A DNA stretch of 63,449 nucleotides from positions 1-63,449 of the forward strand of contig JASLID010000027.1 of assembly GCA_030153045.1 (NCBI GenBank), given 5' to 3'. The position numbers and the translations under genes are program-made. Below are positions 42,558 to 52,086 of this stretch, in pieces. The notes below the pieces were generated by a model. It was not told the origin of the DNA and made no database searches. It was given only the letters and a program-made list of their open reading frames with translations. The number at the start of each line of letters is the position of its first letter. Positions within the stretch are counted from its first letter, which is position 1. Source of the stretch: Flavobacterium sp. GTDB taxonomy: Bacteria > Bacteroidota > Bacteroidia > Flavobacteriales > Flavobacteriaceae.

Positions 42558-44750
42558 TTGAAAAAATTCCCTAACTACATACAAGCTGACAATAAAGACT
42601 GCGGTCCAACCTGTTTAAAAATTGTTGCCAAACATTTTGGAAAAACAATCAATATTCAAGATTTAAGGGATTTAAGCGAAACTACTCGTGAGGGAAGCAA
42701 TTTGCTGTTCCTTAGTGATGCCGCCGAAAAAATAGGTTTTCGTACACTAGGTGTAAAATTAAATTTAGAACGATTAGAAGAAGCGCCACTTCCTTGCGTT
42801 TTACATTGGAATAAAGAGCATTATGTCGTGCTTCACGATATTAAAAAAGATAAATATTGTATTTCTGATCCAGGTTTTGGATTAATAGAGTACAATCAAC
42901 AAGATTTTATCAAATTCTGGATTGGTAATAATGCCGATAATTATACTCAGGAAGGCATTGCTTTATTGCTCGATGTAACTCCGAAATTTCATCAGTCTGA
43001 ATTCGATAAAGAAGAAAAGAAAGGATTAGGATTTAGTATGCTGTCACAATATGTGTTGCGTTATAAATCGTTTTTAATACAATTGAGTATTGGATTGTTG
43101 GCTAGTAGTTTGCTACAGCTTATTTTTCCGTTTTTAACTCAAAGTATTGTTGATGTTGGGATTCAAAATCAAAACATTAGCTTTATTTATTTAATTCTTT
43201 TTGCCCAGCTTTTCCTGTTTGCTGGAAGAATTGGATTAGAACTCATCCGAAGCTGGATATTATTACATCTTTCCACACGTATCAGTATTTCTCTGATTTC
43301 CGATTTTTTCATTAAGTTAATGAACTTGCCGATCTCCTTTTTCGATGTTAGGATGACGGGCGATATCATGCAACGTATTAATGATCACCGTCGTATCGAA
43401 CGAATTCTAACCACGTCATCATTAAATGTATTGTTTTCTGTGATCAATATGTTTATTATGGGAGGTGTTTTAGCGTATTATAATCTTCAGATATTTTTGG
43501 TCTTTTTTGCGGGAAGTATTTTATATTTTGGATGGATCACCTTGTTTCTAAAAAGAAGGGAAGCGCTCGATTATAAACGTTTTTCGGAAGTAAGTCAGGA
43601 GCAAAGTAAAGTAATGGAACTTATTAACGGAATGCAGGAAATTAAACTCCACAATGCCGAAAAGCAAAAGCGCTGGGGTTGGGAATACGTGCAGGCACGT
43701 TTGTTTCGAGTTTCCATCAAAGGATTGGTTCTAGAACAAACGCAAACCATTGGTTCTTCTGTAATCAATGAATTAAAAAATATTTTTATCATTTTCCTTT
43801 CGGCCAAATTGGTAATTGATGGCGAAATCACCCTCGGTATGATGATGGCGATAAGTTCTATAGTAGGAAGTTTAAACGGACCTATTACTCAGCTTATCAG
43901 CTTTGTTCGCGAGTTGCAGGATGCCAAAATATCATTAGCCCGTTTGTCAGAGATTCACGAAAAAGAAGATGAAACCCAACAGGAAATTCATCAAACCAAT
44001 GATGTTCCTCAAAACGAAGACATTCATATTAATGACCTTTCGTATCGTTATTTAGGTTCTGATACTCCAGTTTTAGATAACCTGAACTTAATTATTCCAT
44101 CCAATAAAGTAACAGCCATTGTTGGGGTAAGCGGTAGCGGTAAAACCACATTAATGAAGCTTCTGCTGAAATTTTATGAACCCAATAATGGCGATGTGAC
44201 CATTGGAAACACGCAATTAAAAAACATTTCTCAAAAGGCTTGGCGAAACAATATAGGTGCTGTCATGCAAGAAGGATTTATTTTTAGTGATACCATTGCT
44301 AATAATATTGCGGTTGGGGTTGATATTGTTGATAAAAATAGATTGATTTACGCTGCAGATGTAGCCAATATAAAGGAATATGTTTCAGGTTTGCCTTTAG
44401 GTTATAATACGAAAATTGGTTCTGAAGGTGTAGGAATGAGTACGGGGCAAAAACAACGTTTACTAATTGCTAGAGCAGTGTATAAAAATCCAGAAATGTT
44501 GTTTTTTGATGAAGCAACCTCTGCTTTGGACGCTAATAATGAAAAGGAAATCATGAGAAAGTTGGATGTTTTCTTCAAAGATAAAACAGTGGTCGTTATC
44601 GCACACCGATTAAGTACAGTAATGAATGCTGATCAAATCGTAGTTTTGGACAAAGGTAAAATTATAGAAATAGGAAGCCATTCGGCACTAGTGGAACAAA
44701 AAGGGAATTATTTCGAATTGGTTAGAAATCAATTACAATTAGGAAATTAA
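42558..44750 (+). CDS. peptidase-containing ABC exporter (C39 peptidase, PCAT type)
   Basis: 730 residues starting at TTG 42558; no ATG is available without losing the peptidase. The C39 domain (1-135) has the catalytic Cys15 (DCGPTC), His88 (KEHYVV) and Asp104 (SDPGFG). A six-helix membrane domain spans about 165-445, then the ATPase with Walker A GVSGSGKTT (about 523-531), signature STGQKQR (about 628-634) and Walker B MLFFDEATSALD. It cleaves double-glycine leaders and exports the core peptide across the inner membrane. TATCTTTG at 42553-42560 overlaps the start codon and matches the -7 consensus. The HlyD partner gene follows after 3 bp. Confidence 0.94.
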   Translation: MKKFPNYIQADNKDCGPTCLKIVAKHFGKTINIQDLRDLSETTREGSNLLFLSDAAEKIGFRTLGVKLNLERLEEAPLPCVLHWNKEHYVVLHDIKKDKYCISDPGFGLIEYNQQDFIKFWIGNNADNYTQEGIALLLDVTPKFHQSEFDKEEKKGLGFSMLSQYVLRYKSFLIQLSIGLLASSLLQLIFPFLTQSIVDVGIQNQNISFIYLILFAQLFLFAGRIGLELIRSWILLHLSTRISISLISDFFIKLMNLPISFFDVRMTGDIMQRINDHRRIERILTTSSLNVLFSVINMFIMGGVLAYYNLQIFLVFFAGSILYFGWITLFLKRREALDYKRFSEVSQEQSKVMELINGMQEIKLHNAEKQKRWGWEYVQARLFRVSIKGLVLEQTQTIGSSVINELKNIFIIFLSAKLVIDGEITLGMMMAISSIVGSLNGPITQLISFVRELQDAKISLARLSEIHEKEDETQQEIHQTNDVPQNEDIHINDLSYRYLGSDTPVLDNLNLIIPSNKVTAIVGVSGSGKTTLMKLLLKFYEPNNGDVTIGNTQLKNISQKAWRNNIGAVMQEGFIFSDTIANNIAVGVDIVDKNRLIYAADVANIKEYVSGLPLGYNTKIGSEGVGMSTGQKQRLLIARAVYKNPEMLFFDEATSALDANNEKEIMRKLDVFFKDKTVVVIAHRLSTVMNADQIVVLDKGKIIEIGSHSALVEQKGNYFELVRNQLQLGN

Positions 44751-44753
44751 AAA

Positions 44754-46043
44754 ATGACAGAAGAAAATAAAGATACATTCGAATTGCGTAGCGAAGAAGT
44801 ACAAGATATATTGACCAAAGTGCCACATTGGATGATTCGATGGGGAACTGTTTTGATTTTTGGAATTATCGTCATGTTGTTTTTTACCTCTTGGTTTTTA
44901 AGATATCCGGATGTTGTAACTACAGAAATTGTGATCACAACTAATATTCCACCCGAAAAATTAGTAGCCAAAACTTCAGGAAGAATTGAAGCGATTTTGG
45001 TAAAAGACAAATCAAAAATTCAAAAAAATACTACACTTGCAGTCATTGAAAACTCGGCCAATTATAAAGATGTTTTTCTTTTGAAAAAATTGATTGATAA
45101 CGCAAAACCGAATAGTAAGTTTCCGTTCGAATTATTAAGTAATGCGCAATTAGGTGAAATTGAAAGTGCTTTTGCGGTTTTCCAAAAAGATTATATTGCC
45201 AATAATTTAAATACTGATTTTCAACCTTTTCAAGTGGAGAACAATGCGCAAAAATCGGAGGGCGTTCAAATCAAAGAACGTTTGACTCTTTTGTTGCAGC
45301 AAAAAGAAATCAACGAGCAAGAATTGAAATTGCAAAAAAATGAAATTGTCCGTTACACTACATTAAATAATAAAGGGGTGATTTCAGACCAGGAATTCGA
45401 AAGCAAGAAGTTAAGTTTTCTTCAAGCGGAAAAGAATTACAAGAGTTTGTTGACTTCCATTTCACAATTAAGATCCTCATTGATTGACAACAGAAGATCA
45501 ACCAAGGGGACCCAAATAAATGGAACCAAGGAAGAGGTTAACTTAGACAGAAATGTGACCCAATCGTTTTACCAACTCAAAAAAGCGATTCGTGATTGGG
45601 AATTGGCTTACACCTTAAAATCGTCGATTACGGGTCAGGTTTCTTTTTTACAGATTTGGACAGAAAATCAAACTATTACCTCTGGAGACAATGTATTTTC
45701 CATTATTCCAATTGTTGAAAAAGGATATGTTGGCAAAGTAAAAGCACCAGCTTTGAATTCAGGAAAAATAAAAATAGGTCAACAAGTTAACATTCGATTG
45801 GCTAATTTTCCAGACAGGGAATTTGGCGTTCTTAAAGGCGAAATTAGTAACATTTCATTGGTTCCAGATAAAGATGGAAACTTGTTAATGGATGTCAGTC
45901 TTCCAGATGGCTTGAAAACTTCATACAAAAAGCCCATTCCTTTTCAACAGGAAATGAAAGGCTCTGCCGAAATTATCACGGAAGATTTGCGGTTAATAGA
46001 AAGAGTACTATATCAGTTTAGAAGTGTTTTTAAACCGAATTAA
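44754..46043 (+). CDS. HlyD-family membrane fusion protein
   Basis: 429 residues. One membrane helix (about 31-52) follows a short cytoplasmic N-terminus. The periplasmic part has a lipoyl-like half motif (AKTSGRIEAILVKDKSKIQK), a long alpha-helical hairpin (about 150-260) and a C-terminal beta-barrel segment (IKIGQQVNIRLANFPDREFG). It bridges the ABC exporter upstream to an outer-membrane channel; no TolC-like gene is present here, so a shared channel elsewhere is presumed. Its stop codon overlaps that of the convergent queD gene by 4 bp. Confidence 0.92.
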   Translation: MTEENKDTFELRSEEVQDILTKVPHWMIRWGTVLIFGIIVMLFFTSWFLRYPDVVTTEIVITTNIPPEKLVAKTSGRIEAILVKDKSKIQKNTTLAVIENSANYKDVFLLKKLIDNAKPNSKFPFELLSNAQLGEIESAFAVFQKDYIANNLNTDFQPFQVENNAQKSEGVQIKERLTLLLQQKEINEQELKLQKNEIVRYTTLNNKGVISDQEFESKKLSFLQAEKNYKSLLTSISQLRSSLIDNRRSTKGTQINGTKEEVNLDRNVTQSFYQLKKAIRDWELAYTLKSSITGQVSFLQIWTENQTITSGDNVFSIIPIVEKGYVGKVKAPALNSGKIKIGQQVNIRLANFPDREFGVLKGEISNISLVPDKDGNLLMDVSLPDGLKTSYKKPIPFQQEMKGSAEIITEDLRLIERVLYQFRSVFKPN

Positions 46044-46489
46044 TTATCACTAGCAAACCACTCGGCAAAAGAAGTCTCAGTTTCCTGTAGTCGTAAAGAA
46101 TATAATTGTACGGTTTCAGGCAAACGGCTTTTTATTTTCTGAGCAAAATCTACAACCATGTTCTCGCTGGTTGGTTGATAGTCTACAAGTATTACGTGGT
46201 GTCCTCGCGACTTTAGCTCATTAGCGAGCTCTAAATGCGGTGTAGTGGCGTTAAAAACGGTAGCGTGATCGAAAATATCTACGATATCTTCTTTTACTAT
46301 TTTTTTTAAGTCAGAAAAATCAATTACCATCCCAAATTTCACATTGCTTCTATCTGTAATAGGCGAACCAATAACCGTCACGGAGAGTTTGTAACTGTGT
46401 CCGTGCACATTTTTACATTTCCCATCATAACCAAATAAGGCATGTCCGGTTTCAAAACTAAATTGCTTGGTAATTCTTATTTTGCTCAT
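46040..46489 (-). CDS. queD: 6-carboxy-5,6,7,8-tetrahydropterin synthase / 6-pyruvoyl-tetrahydropterin synthase family
   Basis: 149 residues. Zinc-binding histidines are seen in FETGHALFGYDGKCKNVHGHSYKL, the catalytic Cys being the one in KCKNVHGH, with a conserved Glu near the end (LQETETSFAEW). QueD makes the pterin intermediate of queuosine and 7-deazaguanine synthesis in the cytoplasm. The family also includes sepiapterin-forming relatives, so the pathway is probable rather than proved. It is a single gene, convergent and 4 bp overlapping with the HlyD gene, with no terminator between them. Confidence 0.9.
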   Translation of the reverse strand: MSKIRITKQFSFETGHALFGYDGKCKNVHGHSYKLSVTVIGSPITDRSNVKFGMVIDFSDLKKIVKEDIVDIFDHATVFNATTPHLELANELKSRGHHVILVDYQPTSENMVVDFAQKIKSRLPETVQLYSLRLQETETSFAEWFASDN

Positions 46490-46560
46490 AAAAAATAAAT
46501 AAAGATCAAAGGTATAAAATATCTAACTAGTCGTAATGTATTTGTAATTTTTAAACATAA

Positions 46561-46590
46561 AAAAACGCTCAAGAAATTGAGCGTTTTTAT
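46561..46590. terminator. terminator of the rplU-rpmA operon
   Basis: AAAAACGCTCAA (46561-46572) pairs perfectly with TTGAGCGTTTTT (46577-46588) around a stable GAAA tetraloop. Its orientation serves the minus-strand ribosomal genes and it is symmetric enough to work on both strands. Confidence 0.92.
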
Positions 46591-46614
46591 AATGTATGTT
46601 TTTTAAAGACTTAA

Positions 46615-46875
46615 TTAAGCTTCAAATGGAACTACAGAAACATAAGATTTGTTTTCACCTTTTTTCTGGAATTTCACAACACCAGCAACTTTTGCATGTA
46701 AAGTATGATCTTTACCCATGTAAACGTTTTCACCTGGATTGTGTTTTGAACCTCTTTGTCTAACGATGATGTTCCCAGCAATAGCAGCTTGACCTCCATA
46801 AATCTTAACGCCTAAACGTTTTGATTCTGATTCTCTACCATTCTTCGAACTACCGACACCTTTCTTGTGAGCCAT
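46615..46875 (-). CDS. rpmA: 50S ribosomal protein L27
   Basis: 86 residues beginning MAHKKGVGSSKNGRES, the standard L27 N-terminus that reaches the peptidyl-transferase centre, with GGQAAIAGNIIVRQRG and HNPGENVYMGKDHTL. There is no N-terminal cleavable extension of the Bacillota kind. It follows rplU by 24 bp on the same strand. Confidence 0.98.
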   Translation of the reverse strand: MAHKKGVGSSKNGRESESKRLGVKIYGGQAAIAGNIIVRQRGSKHNPGENVYMGKDHTLHAKVAGVVKFQKKGENKSYVSVVPFEA

Positions 46876-46899
46876 GACGTATGAGTTTAAATATTGTTA

Positions 46900-47337
46900 T
46901 TATTCTTTAGTAGCTTCTTTTTTTGCTTTTGGAGCTGCTTTTTTCGCTTTAGGAGCTTCTACTTCTTCAGTAGCTACTTCTTCTGCTACAACTGCTTTTT
47001 TAGCTGCTGCTTTTTTAGTTCCTCCTGTTGCAGTAATACCTTCGATTACAATTTGAGTAAGATACTGTCTGTGACCGTTTCTTTTCTTGTAACCTTTTCT
47101 TCTTTTCTTTTTGAAAACGATTACTTTATCTCCTTTTAAGTGTTGTAACACTTTAGCTTCTACTGAAGCACCTTCTACAGCCGGGGCGCCTAAAGTGATT
47201 GTGCCATTATCATCTAATAAAAGAACTTTGTCAAAAGAAACTTTTGAACCTTCTTCATTAGATAAACGGTGAACATAAACCTTTAAGTCTTTGCTTACTT
47301 TAAATTGTTGCCCTGCTATCTCTACGATTGCGTACAT
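46900..47337 (-). CDS. rplU: 50S ribosomal protein L21 with Ala/Lys-rich tail
   Basis: 145 residues. The L21 core (about 1-102) starts MYAIVEIAGQQFKVSKDLKVYVHRL and includes KKRRKGYKKRNGHRQ, which binds 23S rRNA. The last 40 residues are a low-complexity Ala/Lys/Glu extension absent from E. coli L21 (103 residues). The operon with rpmA is universal. A near-perfect promoter lies 33 bp upstream. Confidence 0.97.
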   Translation of the reverse strand: MYAIVEIAGQQFKVSKDLKVYVHRLSNEEGSKVSFDKVLLLDDNGTITLGAPAVEGASVEAKVLQHLKGDKVIVFKKKRRKGYKKRNGHRQYLTQIVIEGITATGGTKKAAAKKAVVAEEVATEEVEAPKAKKAAPKAKKEATKE

Positions 47338-47369
47338 AACAATGATGTTTAATTAATTTTTTAAGTGTG

Positions 47370-47399
47370 CAAATATACAATTAAATCTCTATTCTCCAA
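47370..47399 (-). promoter_or_regulatory. promoter of rplU-rpmA (TTG-N19-TATATTTG)
   Basis: On the minus strand TTG (47399-47397), a 19-bp spacer and TATATTTG (47377-47370) match the Bacteroidota vegetative promoter exactly. Confidence 0.85.
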
Positions 47400-47428
47400 C
47401 AAGATTGATAATTTTATTTTTTTTGGAT

Positions 47429-50032
47429 TTATTTTTCTTTATGACTTTTTGTAAATCCTCTATTTCTTGTTTTTTTGAAAAGTAAAAATAAAACCAAACT
47501 GACCAGTAGTGCCAAACCAATATAAGTAAAATAAGGAATTTCTAGTTTTGGTTCTAAAGTACCATAATAAACCATCGCACTCCAATAATAGGGTGATTTT
47601 TTTGCGTTTGAAATGCTTGGGTCTTGTAAATAATCCAATTTCGCTTGGTGATTGGATTCAAAATAGGAGTAACCTTTTTTGACATTTTTATAAAAGTAAT
47701 TCATAAAAACAGAAGTCGAATAGTCATTCACTTTCCATAATGAAAACAACAGGTTTTGCGCTCCAGCAAACTGAAATCCTCTGGCAACACTCATTGCGCC
47801 TTCGGCCTTGTAAAGTTTACCTAAACCTGTTTCACAAGCACTTAAAACAACTAGATTCGGATTGATATTCAAATGATATAATTCAGAATAAAGGATTTCC
47901 TGGTCATAAAAACGAATGCTTGCTGGAGTGAAAAAATCACCAGATGAGGCATGAGTAGAAAGGTGTATTATAGAAAAAGCATCAACTTTGGTTTTGAAAT
48001 TGTCAAATGTGGCTTGCTTTTTTTCTAAATAAACGCCGCCAAAATGCTTTTTAAGATGGTCTAATTCTACTTTAGAAAAAATAAGTGCTGATGGTGAGTT
48101 TTCAAAAATTGGGAAAACACCCAAAACAGTTTCTTTTGTGTTTTGAAAGCTTTTCGAATTCAAATAAAAATCCGCCGAATTGTTATAAGCTACTTTGTAA
48201 TCGTTCAACAAATAATGCATTTTAGCAAAATTGGATGTGGTTGTTTTTTGAGTGATTAAAGCTTCAAAAGGAATGAAATTCAAAATACCATCTGGAATAA
48301 TGAGAAGATTTTTCTGTTTTGAATTCTTTCCCAATTGCAATATTTGATACACTTTGTTTCCAACAGAATTATAACCTTTTACATTATTAACAATAGCATT
48401 TGCATCATTAAAATAGCTGATAAATCCATAAATGGCATTTTTTAATTCATCCGTAATTTGAATGCTCAGTAATGTTATTTTACCTTCAGATAAAGTAAAA
48501 AAATAAATACTTTTTGTACCATAAAAATAAGAAATCATGGTTGCTTTGTCATGCTCTAATTTTTTAAATAGATTAGAAAGATTAATATTTTCTGGAATAG
48601 AATTTTTTGTTTTTGCTCGTTTTAATTTCAACAAAAGCATCAGTTCATTTTGTTTTTTTATAGCTTCATTTATTTTAGAAATATCCGCCAAATTTAATTT
48701 TTGCTGTTCCTTTAGAATGTTATTTGACCAATTTTGAAGTGCTGCTACAATGGCTGCTTCTTCTTTTGAAATATTTTTCTTTGCCGATATTGATTCTTTT
48801 AAAACACTTGATTTAGTGCTTTCTTGCAATTGAAAAGCGGTTTCGATATAGCTTGTTTTCTTTTCTTGATGATATAATACATCGTAAATGGCGATGCATT
48901 TTTCAGTGCGGTTTCGGTTTCGGATTTGAGTGATGATTTTAGAATTCTCATACACCAATAACGATTGAAGTAATTCTTCGACATGAAAAGATAAAGCATA
49001 GCATTCCAATGCTTTTTTTAGTTGTTTTTGCTCTGAAAAAATGTGTCCCTGCAAATCTAATGCGTCAATGAATGCTGTTTCGGCATAAAGCGAATTCTGT
49101 TTGGGAAGTAATTGTTTTTGAGTTACATAATTTGGAATTAAAATTTTAAAAACCTTTTCTATGGAGGTCGTTGCTTCGGTTAATTTTCTTTGTTCGAAAA
49201 ATAAAGAAGCTTCATCATAATACAATCTGGCGCTTTTTCTAGGTTCTTGATTTTGGGTTTTAAAGAACCATTTTTTTGCTGTTTCAAAGTAATGATTGGC
49301 GGTTTTGAAATCGTGCTCTCGGTTGTAAATTAAAGCAAGATTTCTATTGGCGTTTGAAACAGTATGGGTTTCCGAAGGATTGTTTTGAAGAAGCGCTATG
49401 GAAGTCGATAAGTGTTTTTTGGCTTGACCGAAATTGGAAGCCATCATATAATTGGCGCCTAAATTATTCGATAAAATGCCTTTTTGAACTGCCGTTAATG
49501 GCTCGGTTTTAATGGTTTTTTCTAATAAAACAATAGCTTGGTCATTTTTTCCGAAGCTTTGGTATACATTCGATAAATTGAGAACGGCTGCTGTTTTTTG
49601 TGATGGATTATTTTCAATATTGGCAATGAAAAAGTACTGTTTTATAGTGTTTTCGGCATTGTCATAATCGCCTACAATGGTGTACAAATTGCCAAGAGGT
49701 TTCAAGCAATACTCTGTAATATCATAATTTTTGAGTTGGTGATTCTGAAATAATTGCCACGCTTTTTCGTAACTGGAAATGGCTTTAGTGGTGAATCCAA
49801 ATTGGTTTTGATAATACCCTTTGTTGCATTTTAAAATAACCAATGCTAGAAATTCGGGATTGGTTTTTGGATGGAAACTCTTTTCAATCGATTCTAATTT
49901 TTTTAAGCTTTCCGTATTTGGATTCGCCACAAAAGCATCAATGGAACTGTAAATTTTTTCTTCTAAAGCGATGTCTCCACTTTGAGCAAAAGTGAATTGA
50001 ACAACTAGCAATAGTAGTAAAAATGGTTTCAT
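47429..50032 (-). CDS. TPR-CHAT protease-like envelope protein
   Basis: 867 residues. A signal peptide (PFLLLLLVVQFTFAQ) leads into about eight TPR repeats (about 45-400), a helical linker and a C-terminal CHAT (caspase-like) domain (about 560-830). The catalytic pair is visible: His694 in HLSTHASSG and Cys733 in LSACETGLG. A membrane helix (about 838-857) and a basic tail end the protein, so the TPR-CHAT part should face the periplasm. CHAT proteins are cysteine proteases activated through their TPRs. It is the third gene of a minus-strand unit, 18 bp after the PKD protein gene, and lies near a divergent sigma factor. Confidence 0.88.
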   Translation of the reverse strand: MKPFLLLLLVVQFTFAQSGDIALEEKIYSSIDAFVANPNTESLKKLESIEKSFHPKTNPEFLALVILKCNKGYYQNQFGFTTKAISSYEKAWQLFQNHQLKNYDITEYCLKPLGNLYTIVGDYDNAENTIKQYFFIANIENNPSQKTAAVLNLSNVYQSFGKNDQAIVLLEKTIKTEPLTAVQKGILSNNLGANYMMASNFGQAKKHLSTSIALLQNNPSETHTVSNANRNLALIYNREHDFKTANHYFETAKKWFFKTQNQEPRKSARLYYDEASLFFEQRKLTEATTSIEKVFKILIPNYVTQKQLLPKQNSLYAETAFIDALDLQGHIFSEQKQLKKALECYALSFHVEELLQSLLVYENSKIITQIRNRNRTEKCIAIYDVLYHQEKKTSYIETAFQLQESTKSSVLKESISAKKNISKEEAAIVAALQNWSNNILKEQQKLNLADISKINEAIKKQNELMLLLKLKRAKTKNSIPENINLSNLFKKLEHDKATMISYFYGTKSIYFFTLSEGKITLLSIQITDELKNAIYGFISYFNDANAIVNNVKGYNSVGNKVYQILQLGKNSKQKNLLIIPDGILNFIPFEALITQKTTTSNFAKMHYLLNDYKVAYNNSADFYLNSKSFQNTKETVLGVFPIFENSPSALIFSKVELDHLKKHFGGVYLEKKQATFDNFKTKVDAFSIIHLSTHASSGDFFTPASIRFYDQEILYSELYHLNINPNLVVLSACETGLGKLYKAEGAMSVARGFQFAGAQNLLFSLWKVNDYSTSVFMNYFYKNVKKGYSYFESNHQAKLDYLQDPSISNAKKSPYYWSAMVYYGTLEPKLEIPYFTYIGLALLVSLVLFLLFKKTRNRGFTKSHKEK

Positions 50033-50050
50033 ATAATTAGTGCATGGAAT

Positions 50051-52000
50051 TTAAAACTTCCAGATGGCGTAAAATTGCCAGTAATTGAAATTCTTTTCAA
50101 AATTCAAAATGTATCGTGCGCCAACACTTGGTCCAATTCTAGCAAAACCAGCGGTAAAGTCAAATAATATTCCCGATTTTAATTCGGAAAACGGATCATT
50201 TATAGTTTCTGCTTTGTTGGTTTCCTGAATTAAAAAGTTGGTGTTTGGACCTTCATAAAGTTCAATTTTTGATTTTACATCCTGTTTTTTGGTAATGTTA
50301 AACCCAGCCAAAATTCCAGCGCCAACACCAAAATAATTATTAAGATTGTATCGCATGAGCACAGGAATTTCCATAACAATATTGTGGAATTCGCTTTGTG
50401 AAGTGGTTCTTTGCAATTGTTTGACACCGTTTTTCCCTGTTATAAATTCGTCTGTTACCGAGATTTTAGATTCGTATTGATGCACACTGTTTTGCCATTC
50501 GGCTTGCCAATACCAACGATAAGATTTGTAGGGAGAAATGGTTGCACTTACAAAATAACTTTTCGATTTTTCCAAATCCGGATATAAATTATAGCCCGTC
50601 TTGGCACCAATACTAATACCAGGTTGAAATCTGGTTACTGCATAATTTGTGATTACAGGTTCGTTTTTGTCAAAAAATATGGAAGTTTTACTCCAAGTAG
50701 TTTGTTTATGAAAATCTTTAGAGAGTTTCATGGTGTATTTTACAAAACCTTTGGTGCTGTCTTTTTCCATGACATTTTTTTGAGTACTTCCTGGAAGATA
50801 AATATTTTTGAAGGTAAAATGAATTTGCTTTTGTTTGATTATCGTGTCGAGACAGCTATAGTTAACTTCTTCATTTTTGGGGCAAATAGGGCATTTTGGA
50901 TATAAATCGACAATTTGTAGCGTTTTTTTATCGAACATATCTGGAATGTCAGTTTCTAAACGAATGGTTCTTGCTGGACCTTCGCCATCATTTTGAAAAC
51001 GTATTTTGAAGTTCAATTTTTTAAATCGTACCAAACGATAATTAATAAAAAGACCATTGCTTGACATTTTGTTGGGATCATGTGAAGTCACAATTTCCAT
51101 TTCCAATGTTCTTTTTTTATGGTTTTTGTAATTACGATCTGGAACATAAACCCCACGCATTTTTACTGTGGCGCTGGTATCTTTAATCATTTCTGGAGTA
51201 GTTTTGAACGTAAAAAAAACATTTCGGGTTTCATTTGGATTCATTCCATCAAACTCCAGAATATTGACATTTCTAAATTGTGATTTACATTCCAATAAAG
51301 TCATTTCTAAATTTTCATCTTTCTTAAACGAATTGTTTTTTAACATTATCTCGTCAGAAGTAGAGGCTAAAAATTGGTCACTATTGTTAAGCTCATCAGC
51401 AAAGACAAACCCATCTTCTATAACTTTTTTTTCATCAAAATGAGTTCGGTATTCGACCAATTCAAAATTATCGTTTTTGAATTCTTTGTCGTTATAGAAA
51501 AGATAAAGCTTACCATTGGTGACATAATTCAAACTGTTTTTATAACTCACTGCCACAATCATTTCTTCTTCAGGAATAGGTTCGCGGTTATTAAAGATTT
51601 TGTAAGTTACCGAATCAGTAAGAGAAGCAATTTCGGTATAATTGGTATCGATAATGTCGTTTATGGACACTGTTTTTGGTCTGGTTTTAGGCGGTTTTCC
51701 ATTGTCATAATTGTTGGTCACCATTAAATTGACTTTGTGCTCCCCCTTTTTTTTATAGGTGTGTTTTGGAGTAGGTTCTTTACTGTAATGTCCATCACCT
51801 GTTTCCCAGAAATAGGAATAACTGGCTTTTGGAGCGCCAGCTATTTGAATTAAAGGAGGGGTTTCGAGTTTAAAAGAAACTTGATTCCCATTTTTATCAT
51901 AACCAATGTTGGCTCTTCTGGTAATGGTATCTTTTACTTTTACTTGAGAAAACAACAAAAAAGATGACAAAAAAAAGATAAGTAAGAATAATTTTTTCAT
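50051..52000 (-). CDS. PKD-domain envelope protein with C-terminal outer-membrane-like region
   Basis: 649 residues from the ATG at 52000 (MKKLFLLIFFLSSFLLFSQ signal peptide); the frame is open to 52057 but the extra 19 residues lack signal character. A PKD domain (about 45-110) shows YFWETGDGHYSKEPTPKHTY. A DUF11-like beta domain with IRFQNDGEGPARTIRLET follows in the middle, and a C-terminal region (about 470-649) has alternating amphipathic strands such as RWYWQAEWQNSVHQYES and YFGVGAGILAGF, ending in Phe, suggesting a small outer-membrane barrel. It is encoded between a lipoprotein and a TPR-CHAT protein, and its function is unknown. Confidence 0.72.
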   Translation of the reverse strand: MKKLFLLIFFLSSFLLFSQVKVKDTITRRANIGYDKNGNQVSFKLETPPLIQIAGAPKASYSYFWETGDGHYSKEPTPKHTYKKKGEHKVNLMVTNNYDNGKPPKTRPKTVSINDIIDTNYTEIASLTDSVTYKIFNNREPIPEEEMIVAVSYKNSLNYVTNGKLYLFYNDKEFKNDNFELVEYRTHFDEKKVIEDGFVFADELNNSDQFLASTSDEIMLKNNSFKKDENLEMTLLECKSQFRNVNILEFDGMNPNETRNVFFTFKTTPEMIKDTSATVKMRGVYVPDRNYKNHKKRTLEMEIVTSHDPNKMSSNGLFINYRLVRFKKLNFKIRFQNDGEGPARTIRLETDIPDMFDKKTLQIVDLYPKCPICPKNEEVNYSCLDTIIKQKQIHFTFKNIYLPGSTQKNVMEKDSTKGFVKYTMKLSKDFHKQTTWSKTSIFFDKNEPVITNYAVTRFQPGISIGAKTGYNLYPDLEKSKSYFVSATISPYKSYRWYWQAEWQNSVHQYESKISVTDEFITGKNGVKQLQRTTSQSEFHNIVMEIPVLMRYNLNNYFGVGAGILAGFNITKKQDVKSKIELYEGPNTNFLIQETNKAETINDPFSELKSGILFDFTAGFARIGPSVGARYILNFEKNFNYWQFYAIWKF

Positions 52001-52026
52001 GATCTTTTGTTTTTTTGGCATTATAA

Positions 52027-52070
52027 AAATATGGAAAAGTGATGAATTTGTCACCACTTTCCTATATTTT
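52027..52070 (-). terminator. hairpin between the lipoprotein gene and the PKD protein gene
   Basis: Arms 52029-52043 and 52051-52066 pair imperfectly (GGAAA(G)TG with CACTTTTCC). On the minus strand it is followed by TTTTTAT, so it may be a partial terminator within the operon. Confidence 0.5.
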
Positions 52071-52086
52071 CTTTTTAACTTTTTAG

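Noticed and set aside
46874..47139. Frames antisense to L21
   Set aside because: Shadows of the Ala/Lys-rich tail of rplU.
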